From: Streptomyces hygroscopicus
GTDB lineage: Bacteria; Actinomycetota; Actinomycetes; Streptomycetales; Streptomycetaceae
Length of the DNA: 64,000 nt
Assembly (NCBI GenBank): GCA_002021875.1
Contig: CP018627.1
Coordinates: forward strand, 2,232,001-2,296,000
Direction of reading: 5' to 3'
The notes below the pieces were generated by a model. The model was not told the DNA's origin, searched no databases, and saw only the letters and a program-made list of their open reading frames with translations. The position numbers and the translations under genes are program-made. Shown here one piece after another: positions 1 through 8,115 of the stretch. Position 1 is the stretch's first letter; each line of letters begins with the position of its first letter.

Positions 1-855
1 GTAGAGCGGAGTACCATCAACACCGAGCTTGGCCCTTTTGGGGTTGCGAAAGATCACGACTGAGTCTGACGTGGCATCCATCAGCCGCGACCAAAGATTC
101 CTGCTAGACCACGGCTTTCCGGATCGAGTGTAGTGCCTCAGTGCATTGAGTCGAATAGCGGCCTGACGGACGTTGAGACCATCAATAACAATCAGTGCGC
201 GAGCGAGATGCAGTACGCCGCACTCATGCGGCTGCCCGCATCCACATGTTTCGCCACACTGGTCCAGTACGATACGGGACAGCCCTCGCTTGCCCGGGTT
301 TTCAACGCGGTATCCGTACCGGGGCTTCCCCCCAGTGAGACCTCCATCTTCTGCTTTCTCCTGGATACCGCCCTGGGTGCGCTGACGAATGCGCCCATAT
401 TCCTTGAAAGCGAAATTCGCTTCCTCCCTCATGGCCTCCTTTCCCGACTCGGTGGTGTTATCAATGTCCTTCTTCGCATCCGCGACGTAGATCTCGAGGT
501 CTTCCAATTCCCAGACCCAGCGCCAGAACGCACGGTCCGTACGACCGATCGCCCGGGATTCAGATACCACCACCACGTCGAAGGGGCGTGGTACTTGGCG
601 CGCCCGCTCCATCAATCGTTTGAGGTCATGCCGCTTGTCAGCCTCCAGCGAACCCGACACACCTTCATCTTTGAAGGTGTCGAGGTGATCCCACCCCTTC
701 CTCTCAATATATGCCGTAGTTTTCTTTCCTGCGTACGCAATACCGTACCCTTTCGCCTGTTCCTCCGTGGATACTCGAAGGTAGTCCACGGCGCGGAGTC
801 GAGGCCGTGCAGCTTGTTCTCTCGATTGTGCAGCACCTGTGAGAGTATTAGTCAT
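1..855 (-). CDS. Large serine recombinase/integrase, N-terminal 285 codons (runs off the left edge)
   Basis: The open frame runs from ATG at 855 to the window edge without a stop. Its start holds the serine-recombinase signature YLRVSTEEQ, with the catalytic Ser about residue 30, then SESRAIGR with active-site arginines. A GGKPRYGYR stretch marks the start of the Recombinase (PF07508) domain, followed by a Cys-rich patch (CGETCGCG) of zinc-ribbon type. This layout is that of phage or ICE integrases, which recombine attP with attB through a phosphoserine link. It is the last visible gene of the minus-strand operon that carries the methyltransferase. It may be the integrase of the element that holds the conjugation genes to its right, but that is inference and no att site was found. 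The C-terminus is outside the window. Confidence 0.88.
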   Translation of the reverse strand, partial: MTNTLTGAAQSREQAARPRLRAVDYLRVSTEEQAKGYGIAYAGKKTTAYIERKGWDHLDTFKDEGVSGSLEADKRHDLKRLMERARQVPRPFDVVVVSESRAIGRTDRAFWRWVWELEDLEIYVADAKKDIDNTTESGKEAMREEANFAFKEYGRIRQRTQGGIQEKAEDGGLTGGKPRYGYRVENPGKRGLSRIVLDQCGETCGCGQPHECGVLHLARALIVIDGLNVRQAAIRLNALRHYTRSGKPWSSRNLWSRLMDATSDSVVIFRNPKRAKLGVDGTPLY

Positions 856-962
856 GCCAGCCCTCCGCGATTGGCCAGACCCCAGAGCTTGGCATTCACC
901 ACCGGGGTCACCCACGTCAACCTGGATAATAGCTCCGAATTGCGCCGGGCCACGGAGCCCTA

Positions 963-1232
963 TCAGGTTCGATGTTCGCCTGACGCTTCTTTTTCATCCT
1001 GCCCGAAGAGCATCTGCAGAAGTCTCCGGTACCCAATAGGGTTGTGCTCTTCTTTGGTTCGCCACTTCACGTCATTCGACAGTTCACGACCGACAGGTAC
1101 ACTCTCCCCACACGGGCACTTCGCCGTCTGGCCGCTGCCATCAGGCCGATCCGTCAACTCTTCACCCCAAGGGGCCGAGGTCAGCCGACAAGAATGCGAC
1201 ACGCATTCCCGTTGAAAAGCTTCGACATTCAC
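963..1232 (-). CDS. Small CPCG-motif protein, translationally coupled to the methyltransferase
   Basis: An 89-residue frame starts at GTG 1232 and overlaps the methyltransferase stop by 4 nt (GTGA), a typical sign of coupled translation. It contains CPCG and two more cysteines near the N-terminus, possibly one zinc site, and a basic, Tyr-rich second half (IGYRRLLQML). I do not recognise a family. The coupling and the position between a methyltransferase and a serine recombinase argue that it is real. An upstream in-frame ATG at 1301 exists, but it would overlap the methyltransferase by about 70 nt and is less likely. Confidence 0.55.
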   Translation of the reverse strand: MNVEAFQRECVSHSCRLTSAPWGEELTDRPDGSGQTAKCPCGESVPVGRELSNDVKWRTKEEHNPIGYRRLLQMLFGQDEKEASGEHRT

Positions 1233-2185
1233 GACCGTTTTCCCCGCGATCCGACATGTTGAGCTCTTCGTCGGGCACTGCCGCAGCCAGAATTCCGGCA
1301 TGGACGCGTCCGCCTTTCAATGGACTGGCACCGCTCCCTTGAGACTTCTGGTTTGGTAAGAACGAGGACATCCTCGTGCTGGACGACGTGCAATGGGGTA
1401 CCAGCTCTGCGGGCGTCGCGGACGTTCTTCATTTGGAAGAAGGAAGGACGGGCGATGAGCCGGCTGTCGCGGATGCCGGCCAGAAGGGCGGCGCAGCGCT
1501 CAGAGGGGATCAGCCCGGCGGCGCGTCCGGCGGCGAGGACGGCGGAGGGAAGATCGATGAGTTCGCCGCGTGCCCGCCAGGGCCGGGTAGTGACGACGGC
1601 CGTGCCACCCGGGCGTAGCACGGTGCGGCATTGGGTGAGGATCTGAGTGAAGGCGTCCAGGAGCTGGTCGGTGGTGACGTGGGCGAGGTTGTGTGGGTCG
1701 TGGCTGTAGCGGTAGTCCTTTTTGACCACGCCGTGTTCTCCGGTTTCGCGGCTGGAGCGGACCTGGCCGTGGACGGAGGGTCCGTATGGGGGTGAGGTGA
1801 CGACCAGTGCGACCGTGCCGTGGTGGTTGGTTTCGATGAGCTGGGTGAGCTGACGGGCGTCACCGCACACCACCTGGCCGCTGGTCTGTCCGATGTGCCG
1901 CGCGGTGCGGGAGACGTTGGCGTGCGCGAGCCGGGCCCAGCGGGATTCGTACTCGACTCCGAGGGCGTTGCGCCCGAGGTGGAGGGCCTCGACCAGGGTG
2001 GTGCCGATGCCGCACATCGGGTCGAGGACCGTCTCGCCCGGTTGGGTGTAGGTGCGGATGGCGTGGGCGGCGATCGCGGGGAGCATCTTGGCCGGGTGCG
2101 CGTTCGAGCCGGATACGTAGCGGTCGGCGCGCTGGGCGGGGGCGGAGGTGGGGGCGGTGTTCCACACCGATTTCCGGACAGACAT
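1229..2185 (-). CDS. N-4/N-6 type DNA methyltransferase
   Basis: A 318-residue SAM-dependent methyltransferase. The SAM-binding loop reads DPMCGIGTT (residues 55-63). The target-amine motif TSPPYG follows at about 130-135, and LRPGGTAVVTTRP at about 200 is the usual beta-strand after it. Motif I before the catalytic motif fits the N6_N4_Mtase/UPF0020 group. It probably methylates exocyclic amino groups in DNA. No endonuclease partner is visible, so this looks like a solitary modifier, perhaps protecting the mobile element from host restriction. It lies 15 nt after the upstream methyltransferase-like gene and shares 4 nt with the small gene after it. The last 30 residues are basic and low in motif content. 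Confidence 0.85.
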   Translation of the reverse strand: MSVRKSVWNTAPTSAPAQRADRYVSGSNAHPAKMLPAIAAHAIRTYTQPGETVLDPMCGIGTTLVEALHLGRNALGVEYESRWARLAHANVSRTARHIGQTSGQVVCGDARQLTQLIETNHHGTVALVVTSPPYGPSVHGQVRSSRETGEHGVVKKDYRYSHDPHNLAHVTTDQLLDAFTQILTQCRTVLRPGGTAVVTTRPWRARGELIDLPSAVLAAGRAAGLIPSERCAALLAGIRDSRLIARPSFFQMKNVRDARRAGTPLHVVQHEDVLVLTKPEVSRERCQSIERRTRPCRNSGCGSARRRAQHVGSRGKRS

Positions 2186-2200
2186 GGCGTACCCCTTTAT

Positions 2201-2857
2201 CTACACGCTGGCGATGGCGGACAGGACGAGCAGGTCGGAGTGGATCAGACCGGGCGGAGCGCCCTTGATCGGTGTGGCCTCGATGCGGTTGCCGCTGGGA
2301 CGTCCGTGGACGACCACGATGTGCTGCAGGTAGCGGAACCCAGCGGTTCGCGCCGAGGCAATAAGAGGGCCGAGGGGGTCGGTCAGGCGTCCGGCGTCGC
2401 GCCGCTGGCGTGCGGCGAGCAGCAGGAGTCCGTCGCCGGGGAGGAGGCGGTGGGCCCGGTGGAAGAAGCCCGGCCAGCCGTTCTCCATCCCTCCGGGCAT
2501 GTCATCAGAGCCGGGGAGCAGCTCGTCGCCGGGGGCCGGAAGGGCGTCGGGGTGCAGTTCGGCGAGGAGCACCGGCCCTCGTCTCTCGGGACTGGTGGAG
2601 TAGGTGACACATCGGGTGCGGGCGTCCATGCCCGGTCCGGCGTCGTGGACGCGGATCGTGATCAGGGGTGCGGGGGCATGCCCGGGACGGCAGGAGAACT
2701 CGGCGCGGATCTTGTCGATCGCCCATGGGGGCAGCACGCCATCCGGGGCAGGGGCGTGGCTCGGGTCCTCCGGGGCGGGGAGCCAGATGGTGGTCGGCAG
2801 CGGACGGGAGGTGCTGTGGCCACTGGGTGTGCTTCGGCGGTTGTAAGGCTTGCGCAT
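2201..2857 (-). CDS. Methyltransferase-like partner protein lacking catalytic motifs
   Basis: A 218-residue protein just upstream of the DNA methyltransferase, with a 15-nt gap. Its C-terminal half has a Rossmann methyltransferase flavour: LLPGDGLLLLAARQ resembles the post-catalytic strand (LRPGG) of the neighbour, then LIASARTAGFRYLQHIVVVHG. Neither the SAM loop (DPxxGxG) nor SPPY is present, so it is probably catalytically dead and could pair with the active enzyme or recognise DNA. The N-terminal 40 residues are basic and proline-rich. Homology is inferred from fold-like patterns only; the gene may simply be an unknown. Confidence 0.6.
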   Translation of the reverse strand: MRKPYNRRSTPSGHSTSRPLPTTIWLPAPEDPSHAPAPDGVLPPWAIDKIRAEFSCRPGHAPAPLITIRVHDAGPGMDARTRCVTYSTSPERRGPVLLAELHPDALPAPGDELLPGSDDMPGGMENGWPGFFHRAHRLLPGDGLLLLAARQRRDAGRLTDPLGPLIASARTAGFRYLQHIVVVHGRPSGNRIEATPIKGAPPGLIHSDLLVLSAIASV

Positions 2858-3305
2858 CGGCTGGCGGCACCGGGGATGAGATCCGGCTGTCTGGTGCTGA
2901 CGTGATCAATAGAGATTCCGCAGATGGCTCTTTGCCATCTCCAGTAGCCTCTTGGGCCTCCTACGCGCCCTGGCCGTTACGCCGATGCTGGTGCTGCGAG
3001 GGTCGGTGACCCACCTAAAACCCCAGGTCGTTGCGGGGGCGAGCCGGTTGCGAGCCATCGGTGAGCCACCTCGACTGGGCTCCATCGCCCCGTGCCGGTG
3101 AAGCGTGGGCGTGGGCCATCGGGACAAGGCGTGCCGGTTCAGTTGATCTCTCCTTCGCCCCTGCTCCGCCGCCGCACATCGGATGTGATGCAAACCACAG
3201 GGATTGTGCGAGGAACCCGCGTAATGCCTCCGGCGCCGCGCTCTCTCCATGTCAGGCACCGCCGAAACCCACGTGCGGACCGCACTGCCGGGAGGGCTAT
3301 TACTC
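2858..3305. other. Intergenic region between the methyltransferase operon and the conjugation module
   Basis: No convincing gene was seen on either strand. The genes on each side point away from it, so it should hold the promoters of both operons. No clear -35/-10 pair could be fixed by eye. A shadow frame on the minus strand has no recognisable motif. Confidence 0.4.
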
Positions 3306-3458
3306 ATGGACGGTCAGATGAACCAGCGGACGGTTCTGTTGCTGCTGGCGGGCGGCGGCTCTGTGTACGTTGCATTCGAACATCCTTCCTTTGGCACCGC
3401 CCTCTTGGTCGGCGTCGGCGTGGTGACACTGCTGCACCTTCTGCTGAAGGACCACTGA
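3306..3458 (+). CDS. Small membrane protein (50 aa)
   Basis: ATG 3306 gives a 50-residue protein made of two hydrophobic stretches: VLLLLAGGGSVYVAF (about 9-23) and TALLVGVGVVTLLHLLL (about 29-46). It ends in KDH. A longer in-frame ATG exists at 3249. I prefer the shorter start because the added stretch is not hydrophobic. Small hydrophobic proteins are common at the head of actinomycete transfer regions, and this one precedes the conjugation cluster. The role is unknown. Confidence 0.6.
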   Translation: MDGQMNQRTVLLLLAGGGSVYVAFEHPSFGTALLVGVGVVTLLHLLLKDH

Positions 3459-3775
3459 CCCGTGCCGCCGGTTCGGCTGATCCTCTGCATCGCCCCACAG
3501 GATCAGCCGCGCGGCCGTGCGGACCGCCGGTGGCTCGCGCTCACGCCTGCACTGGCCCGGAAGACGTCTTCAAGGTTTTTTCAGTTCGATTCGCACTGAG
3601 GTGGTATGGGCTCTGGCCCTGCTCATAGCAGGCGGGCCAGACATGGGCCATCGCACACGGCGGACCATAGGGCTGCCCGTTGCTCGGCAGTGGCCTGCGG
3701 GTGGTCCAGCTGCGGCGCGGCGGGGTGAAAGTGCTGGCGGCGGAAGTTGTCCGAACCGTCCATGGGAGTCGTCTC

Positions 3776-4546
3776 ATGCACCACAGCTCCGCACCCCGCC
3801 GCCCGCACACCACAGTCTCCCCGCTGGAGGAACTGGAGCAGTCGTTTCTCGCGCTGGCCCACGCCGCAACACCACTGACCATGCCCGCAGCACTGGTCTG
3901 TGACGTCCCGTCGGAGGAGACGTGGCCCGTGGACCAGATCCGTATCCGGCTGGCTCATCCCAGCACCCGGCCCGAGGTGCGGGCGCGTACCTGGAGCGAG
4001 GTCGTACGCCGGGCGCACCTGCTCGGTGAACCATGGACGGTGGTGGCCGTGGCCATGACGATCCCAGTGCTGCGCCGGGTGCTCGCTCGCTCCACCCGCC
4101 CGGCCCACCTGGAACGACAGGAAGTCGAGCAGGAAGCCCTCGCTGCCGTGACGGACGCCCTCGCAAAGGTGGATCCGGCTGATCCGGCTCTGGACCGGGA
4201 GCTGTTCAGTGCGGCGGACCGTGCCGTGCACCGGCTCGTCTACGCGGCCCGCCGCCGCGGTGAGCGCGAGGCCGGGGAGCCGATGGCTCACCTCGGCCGC
4301 CTGCATGCCACGAAGGGGGCGGAATTCGGTGAGGTGACGGATGAGCATCAGGTGCTGGCCCGCGCGGTGCGGTCTCGGGTGGTGGATCTGGCCGAGGCAC
4401 AGCTGATCGCCCGTACGCGAGTCCACGGTGAGCCGATGCAGCAGCTCGCTTGCGAGCGGCAGGTGAGTCTGCGCCAGCTCTACCGTCATCGCAGCGCGGC
4501 CGAGCAGCGCCTGGCCTGCCACCTGCGCCACCATGTCATCGAGTAA
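3776..4546 (+). CDS. Sigma-factor-like helix-turn-helix protein
   Basis: A 256-residue protein from ATG 3776, with GGGAG 7-8 nt upstream. The track frame opens at 3680 but the extra residues lack a ribosome site. The middle is helical and charged. The C-terminal 40 residues (GEPMQQLACERQ, then SLRQLYRHRSAAEQRL) resemble sigma-70 region 4 or a LuxR-like HTH. This is probably a transcription factor of the transfer operon, which starts 315 nt downstream on the same strand. No canonical sigma region 2 was seen, so a true sigma factor is not claimed. Confidence 0.6.
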   Translation: MHHSSAPRRPHTTVSPLEELEQSFLALAHAATPLTMPAALVCDVPSEETWPVDQIRIRLAHPSTRPEVRARTWSEVVRRAHLLGEPWTVVAVAMTIPVLRRVLARSTRPAHLERQEVEQEALAAVTDALAKVDPADPALDRELFSAADRAVHRLVYAARRRGEREAGEPMAHLGRLHATKGAEFGEVTDEHQVLARAVRSRVVDLAEAQLIARTRVHGEPMQQLACERQVSLRQLYRHRSAAEQRLACHLRHHVIE

Positions 4547-4861
4547 GAGCCGTGAGGGGGACTTCCGGTGCCCGGGGTGTCAAACTCCGGGCCCGGGTTC
4601 TCTATCAGGAGTGGAAGGGCGGTACCTCCCGAACATCAGGAGGAGCTGCCGGGCCTGGGAGAGGGTCGCCCATCGACGCTCATGTGTTCCAGGCCGTGGG
4701 CGGGGGTGGGCAAGCCGTCTCGTGCTGACACCCCGAGAGCCGTTCCGCTGCCGCCGGCCGAAGGAGGCAGGCCCCGGGCGAAGGATCCGGCTCACCCCCG
4801 CCCATTCCTGTTGTCCGTCTTTCCCTCTGCCTGTTTTCACGCCCGATGGAGGTGCCCTGCC
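4547..4861 (+). other. Leader region upstream of the pilin-like gene
   Basis: No gene was seen. Two short GC-rich arms (GCCCGG...CCGGGC) near 4569-4593 could form a hairpin, but no T run follows, so a terminator is uncertain. GGAGGT about 10 nt before 4862 is the ribosome site of the next gene. The region probably holds the promoter of the type IV secretion operon. Confidence 0.35.
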
Positions 4862-5239
4862 ATGTTCAGCCGCTTCCGTCCGCGACTGGCCGCCACGCGT
4901 CAGCTGGTGCGCTGTGGGCTCCGGCTGGTGTTCACCACCCCTGTGACCGCCATTTTGCTGTTGGCGGATCCGCCCGTGGCCTGGGCAGTGGCCACGATCC
5001 CGGAGGTCATCTCCAATCTGCGGGATGAGGTTGTCGGTCTGCTTGCCGGACTTGCCACGCTCTTCCTCACCTTCGGCGGCCTGCGTTACCTCATGGCCGG
5101 TGGCGACCCGGGAGAGGTCGAAGCTTCCAAGCGAGCGCTGAAGGCCGCGGCGATCGGCTACGGGCTGGCGCTTCTCGCTCCGGTACTGGTGGCTGTGTTG
5201 AAGCAGATCGTGGGCGTCGACGATGGCGGCGGGCAATGA
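4862..5239 (+). CDS. VirB2/TrbC-like pilin subunit of the type IV secretion system
   Basis: A 125-residue protein from ATG 4862 (GGAGGT upstream). The N-terminus is basic and followed by a hydrophobic signal (TPVTAILLLADPPVAWA), with likely cleavage after AWA about residue 42. Two further membrane segments follow: VVGLLAGLATLFLTFGGLRYL and AAAIGYGLALLAPVLVAVL. Size and topology match TrbC/VirB2 cyclic or linear pilins, which line the conjugation channel. The stop overlaps the start of the next gene (ATGA). Its place before TrbL-, VirB3- and VirB4-like genes supports the call. Confidence 0.75.
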   Translation: MFSRFRPRLAATRQLVRCGLRLVFTTPVTAILLLADPPVAWAVATIPEVISNLRDEVVGLLAGLATLFLTFGGLRYLMAGGDPGEVEASKRALKAAAIGYGLALLAPVLVAVLKQIVGVDDGGGQ

Positions 5240-7161
5240 CCCGCACCCACCGCCGCTTCCTCTCTGTCCTGCTCCTGGCGCCCGCTGCCCTCCTCGTCTC
5301 AGCCGGGCCGCTCACCGCGCCCCCCGCGCAGGCAGTCGCGGTCCCTGCAGCAACCTTCGCGACACTCGCCGTACCGGCCGACCCAGAACCGCATCCCCAG
5401 CCCGGACCCGCGACAAGCGCTCCCGAGCCCCGAGCGGGTCCCACTCGGCCTGAGGCCACGCCCGGGCTGAGTCCGGCTCCTGGCCGTCCGTCTCATAAGC
5501 CCTCACGGCGGCCGAGGCTGGAGCCAGCTCCCGGGCTGACACCTCCTGCCTGCAAGGTCACCAGCGGTGACTGTTCCCCGGCGGGCTGGGGCCTGGACGG
5601 TTTCCTCGACATCCCAGGGATGATCGTGAACGCGATCACCTCGTTCCTCGGGATGATCGTCGAGCAGATCATGAAGCCACTGCGAGGGCTGCTCGCCGAT
5701 ACTCTGCTCGCCACGCCCGACGTCACCCGGCACGCCGACCTGAAACGGCTATGGGCCGGGTCGATGGGCATCGCAGCTGGGATCTACGTGCTGTTCGTGG
5801 TCGCGGGCGGGGTCACGGTGATGGGTTATGAGACCGTCCAGACCCGCTACGCGCTCAAACAGATCGCCCCACGCCTGCTCATCGGGATGTGCGCCTCGGT
5901 GACGTCGCTAGCCGTGATGGGCAAGGCCATCGCCCTGGGCAACGCGCTCTCCCACGCGATCATGGGCATTGACATGGCCGACGCCGGGCAGGGCCTGGTC
6001 GAACGGGCCCTGCCCTTCTCCCTGTTCGGCGCCCCCGGGCTCAAGATCTACCTGCTGATCGTGTCGATCGTCGTGATCGTGCTGATCCTTGCCGTGCTGA
6101 TCGGTTTCGTCGTGCGGGTCGCGGTCATGGCCCTGCTCGCCGTCTCCGGTCCCTTGGCGCTGGCCTGCCACGCCCACCCGCTCACCGACCCCATGGCCCG
6201 GCTGTGGTGGCGCGGCCTCGCCGGGTGCCTGGTCATTCAGATCGCACAGTCGATGACGTTCATCGTCGCGCTCAAGCTGTTCTTCGCCCCCGGCGCCACC
6301 GCGCTGGGGATTCCGTACTCGGACCAGCTGGGCACGATGCTGGCCGGGCTTGCCTTGTTCTGGGTGCTGTTCAAGATCCCCGGCTGGACGATGCTGGTCG
6401 TCTTCCGCTCCACCCCGATCCACAATCCGCACGCGCCCACTGCGGTGAGGATTCTGCGCACCCTGGCCCTGTACCGGCTCATGGACCGATACCTGCCCGG
6501 TATCTCCCTCCTGCGCCATGGCTCCGGGGGAGGTGGCCGCCCCGGCGGCGGGGGTGGGCTGCCCGGCCGTGGTGGCGGTCGACCACCACGCCCAGGACTT
6601 GGCCCGCGATCGCTGCGGGGCCGGGCTCTGCCAGGTCATGGCCCTTCCGGTGCCGTATCCGCGTCCAGATCCTCAGCCGCCTCGGGAACCAGCACGGGCG
6701 CGAGCTCCTGCGCTGTGGCAGGCACATCCCGCACCCTCGGACCCGCCGTCGCTCCGGCAGCGGGCCGACCGGACCAGGGAGCACCGTCCAGCCGTATGCC
6801 GACTGGCGCGCGAGCCCCCTTGCCCCGTTCTCCGAGTCGGAAAGGTCCGCGCACGGTGATCCATCCTGCACAGGCACGCCGCACACAGCAGCTGACGTTG
6901 CCCGTGGCCGCGCGGCGAATCGCCGGCCGCTCGCCACGGTCCGTACAGACCTGGCTGCCGATCCGGGTCGAGCGCACCCCGCGTCCGCCGACCACTGCCC
7001 GCAACCGGTCTTCCTCTTCCACACCGCTCTCGCCTGCGAGCGCGCCCGCTCCTCGATCACGCTCGCGGCAGCTGTCGCTGCGGGTTCCGGCAGAGCGGGT
7101 GCGTCTGCGGCCTGCCCGTCCAGCGCAATTGCGGTTGCCGCTCGAACCACCCCGGAGGTGA
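5236..7161 (+). CDS. TrbL/VirB6-like polytopic channel protein
   Basis: A 641-residue protein. It has a signal peptide (to about residue 33), a Pro/Ala/Arg-rich extracellular stretch (34-100) and a Cys pair (PPACKVTSGDC). About five or six membrane segments follow between residues 120 and 390, including GIAAGIYVLFVVAGGVTVM and YLLIVSIVVIVLILAVLIGF. The C-terminal 220 residues are Gly-, then Arg/Pro/Ser-rich, basic, and probably cytoplasmic. The membrane core fits TrbL/VirB6, the inner-membrane part of the DNA channel. It overlaps the pilin gene by 4 nt and ends 6 nt before the PrgI-like start. The long basic tail is unusual and could touch DNA or the coupling protein. Confidence 0.8.
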   Translation: MTRTHRRFLSVLLLAPAALLVSAGPLTAPPAQAVAVPAATFATLAVPADPEPHPQPGPATSAPEPRAGPTRPEATPGLSPAPGRPSHKPSRRPRLEPAPGLTPPACKVTSGDCSPAGWGLDGFLDIPGMIVNAITSFLGMIVEQIMKPLRGLLADTLLATPDVTRHADLKRLWAGSMGIAAGIYVLFVVAGGVTVMGYETVQTRYALKQIAPRLLIGMCASVTSLAVMGKAIALGNALSHAIMGIDMADAGQGLVERALPFSLFGAPGLKIYLLIVSIVVIVLILAVLIGFVVRVAVMALLAVSGPLALACHAHPLTDPMARLWWRGLAGCLVIQIAQSMTFIVALKLFFAPGATALGIPYSDQLGTMLAGLALFWVLFKIPGWTMLVVFRSTPIHNPHAPTAVRILRTLALYRLMDRYLPGISLLRHGSGGGGRPGGGGGLPGRGGGRPPRPGLGPRSLRGRALPGHGPSGAVSASRSSAASGTSTGASSCAVAGTSRTLGPAVAPAAGRPDQGAPSSRMPTGARAPLPRSPSRKGPRTVIHPAQARRTQQLTLPVAARRIAGRSPRSVQTWLPIRVERTPRPPTTARNRSSSSTPLSPASAPAPRSRSRQLSLRVPAERVRLRPARPAQLRLPLEPPRR

Positions 7162-7167
7162 GTGTCC

Positions 7168-8115
7168 ATGTCGAACGTGAACGACGGCAGTGTGACGGCC
7201 ACCCGTATCCCCGTCGATATCGCCCGCCCGGACCGTGTTCTGGGGCCACTCACCGCGCGGCAGACCGCGATCCTGGCCGCCCTGGGCATGGTGCTGTACG
7301 GCGGGTACTGGATCGTCCGCCCGCTCATGCCACCGCTCGCCTACGTGGTCATGGTCGTGCCAGTCGCCGGGGTCGTCACCGCAGTCGCGGTGGGTACCCG
7401 GGAAGGCATTGGCCTGGACCGGTTCTGGCTCGCCGCCCTCGCCCACGCCCGCACGCCCAAACGACGGGTGCACGCCCCCGAAGGTGTCTCCGCACTGCCT
7501 GACATCGTGAACAAACGCCTGGCACGGGCGGCCGGTCCCACACCAGCGGCCGTCCGGATGCCGTACGACGGCGTCGGCCCGGCGGGCACGGTGGACTTGC
7601 GCGCGCATGGGCAGGCGGCGCTGGCGACGTGCTCCACGGTCAACTTCGACCTGCGCAGCGGCTCCGAACAGCAGGGCCTCATCTCGGCGTTCGCCCGCTG
7701 GCTCAACTCGTTGACCGGCCCTGCCCAGCTCCTGGTCCGCTGCCACCGCACCGGCCTGGCGCCACTGGCCGACCGGCTCCACCACCACGCTCCGGCCCTT
7801 CCGCACCCCGCGTTGGAACAGGCCGCCCGCGCTCATGCCGACTACCTCGCCCAGCTCGCGGCGGGAGGGGACCTGCTGACCCGCCAGATCGTGCTCATCG
7901 CACGTGAAGAACCACTGTCCCGCCGGACCCGGCCCGGGGCCGGTGGCGGGCGCGCCGCTCAGCGAGTTCAGGAGGCGGCCCGTGCGCTCGCCCCGGCCGA
8001 GATCAGCGTCACCCCGCTGGACGCCGTACAGACGGCGGACCTGATCAGCGCCGCCTGCAACCCCGATTCCCCCACACCGCCTGTCGGCGCCGCAGCGGAA
8101 GGAGACGAGGCGTGA
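7168..8115 (+). CDS. PrgI/VirB3-like conjugation protein
   Basis: A 315-residue protein. ATG 7168 lies 7 nt after GGAGGTG and is preferred to GTG 7162, which is too close to it. The N-terminus (VTATRIPVDIARPDRVLGPLTARQTAI) is the usual start of PrgI family proteins. Two membrane helices follow (AILAALGMVLYGGYWIV and AYVVMVVPVAGVVTAVAVG). The rest is a soluble domain, with a region (LATCSTVNFDLRSGSEQQGLISAFARWLNSL) like the SCO6880-type extension. The gene shares 4 nt with virB4, as PrgI-VirB4 pairs usually do. Confidence 0.75.
   Translation: MSNVNDGSVTATRIPVDIARPDRVLGPLTARQTAILAALGMVLYGGYWIVRPLMPPLAYVVMVVPVAGVVTAVAVGTREGIGLDRFWLAALAHARTPKRRVHAPEGVSALPDIVNKRLARAAGPTPAAVRMPYDGVGPAGTVDLRAHGQAALATCSTVNFDLRSGSEQQGLISAFARWLNSLTGPAQLLVRCHRTGLAPLADRLHHHAPALPHPALEQAARAHADYLAQLAAGGDLLTRQIVLIAREEPLSRRTRPGAGGGRAAQRVQEAARALAPAEISVTPLDAVQTADLISAACNPDSPTPPVGAAAEGDEA

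Noticed and set aside
133..1215. Long plus-strand frame of 360 codons
   Set aside because: It lies opposite the serine recombinase, whose minus-strand motifs are unmistakable. The plus-strand translation has no family features.
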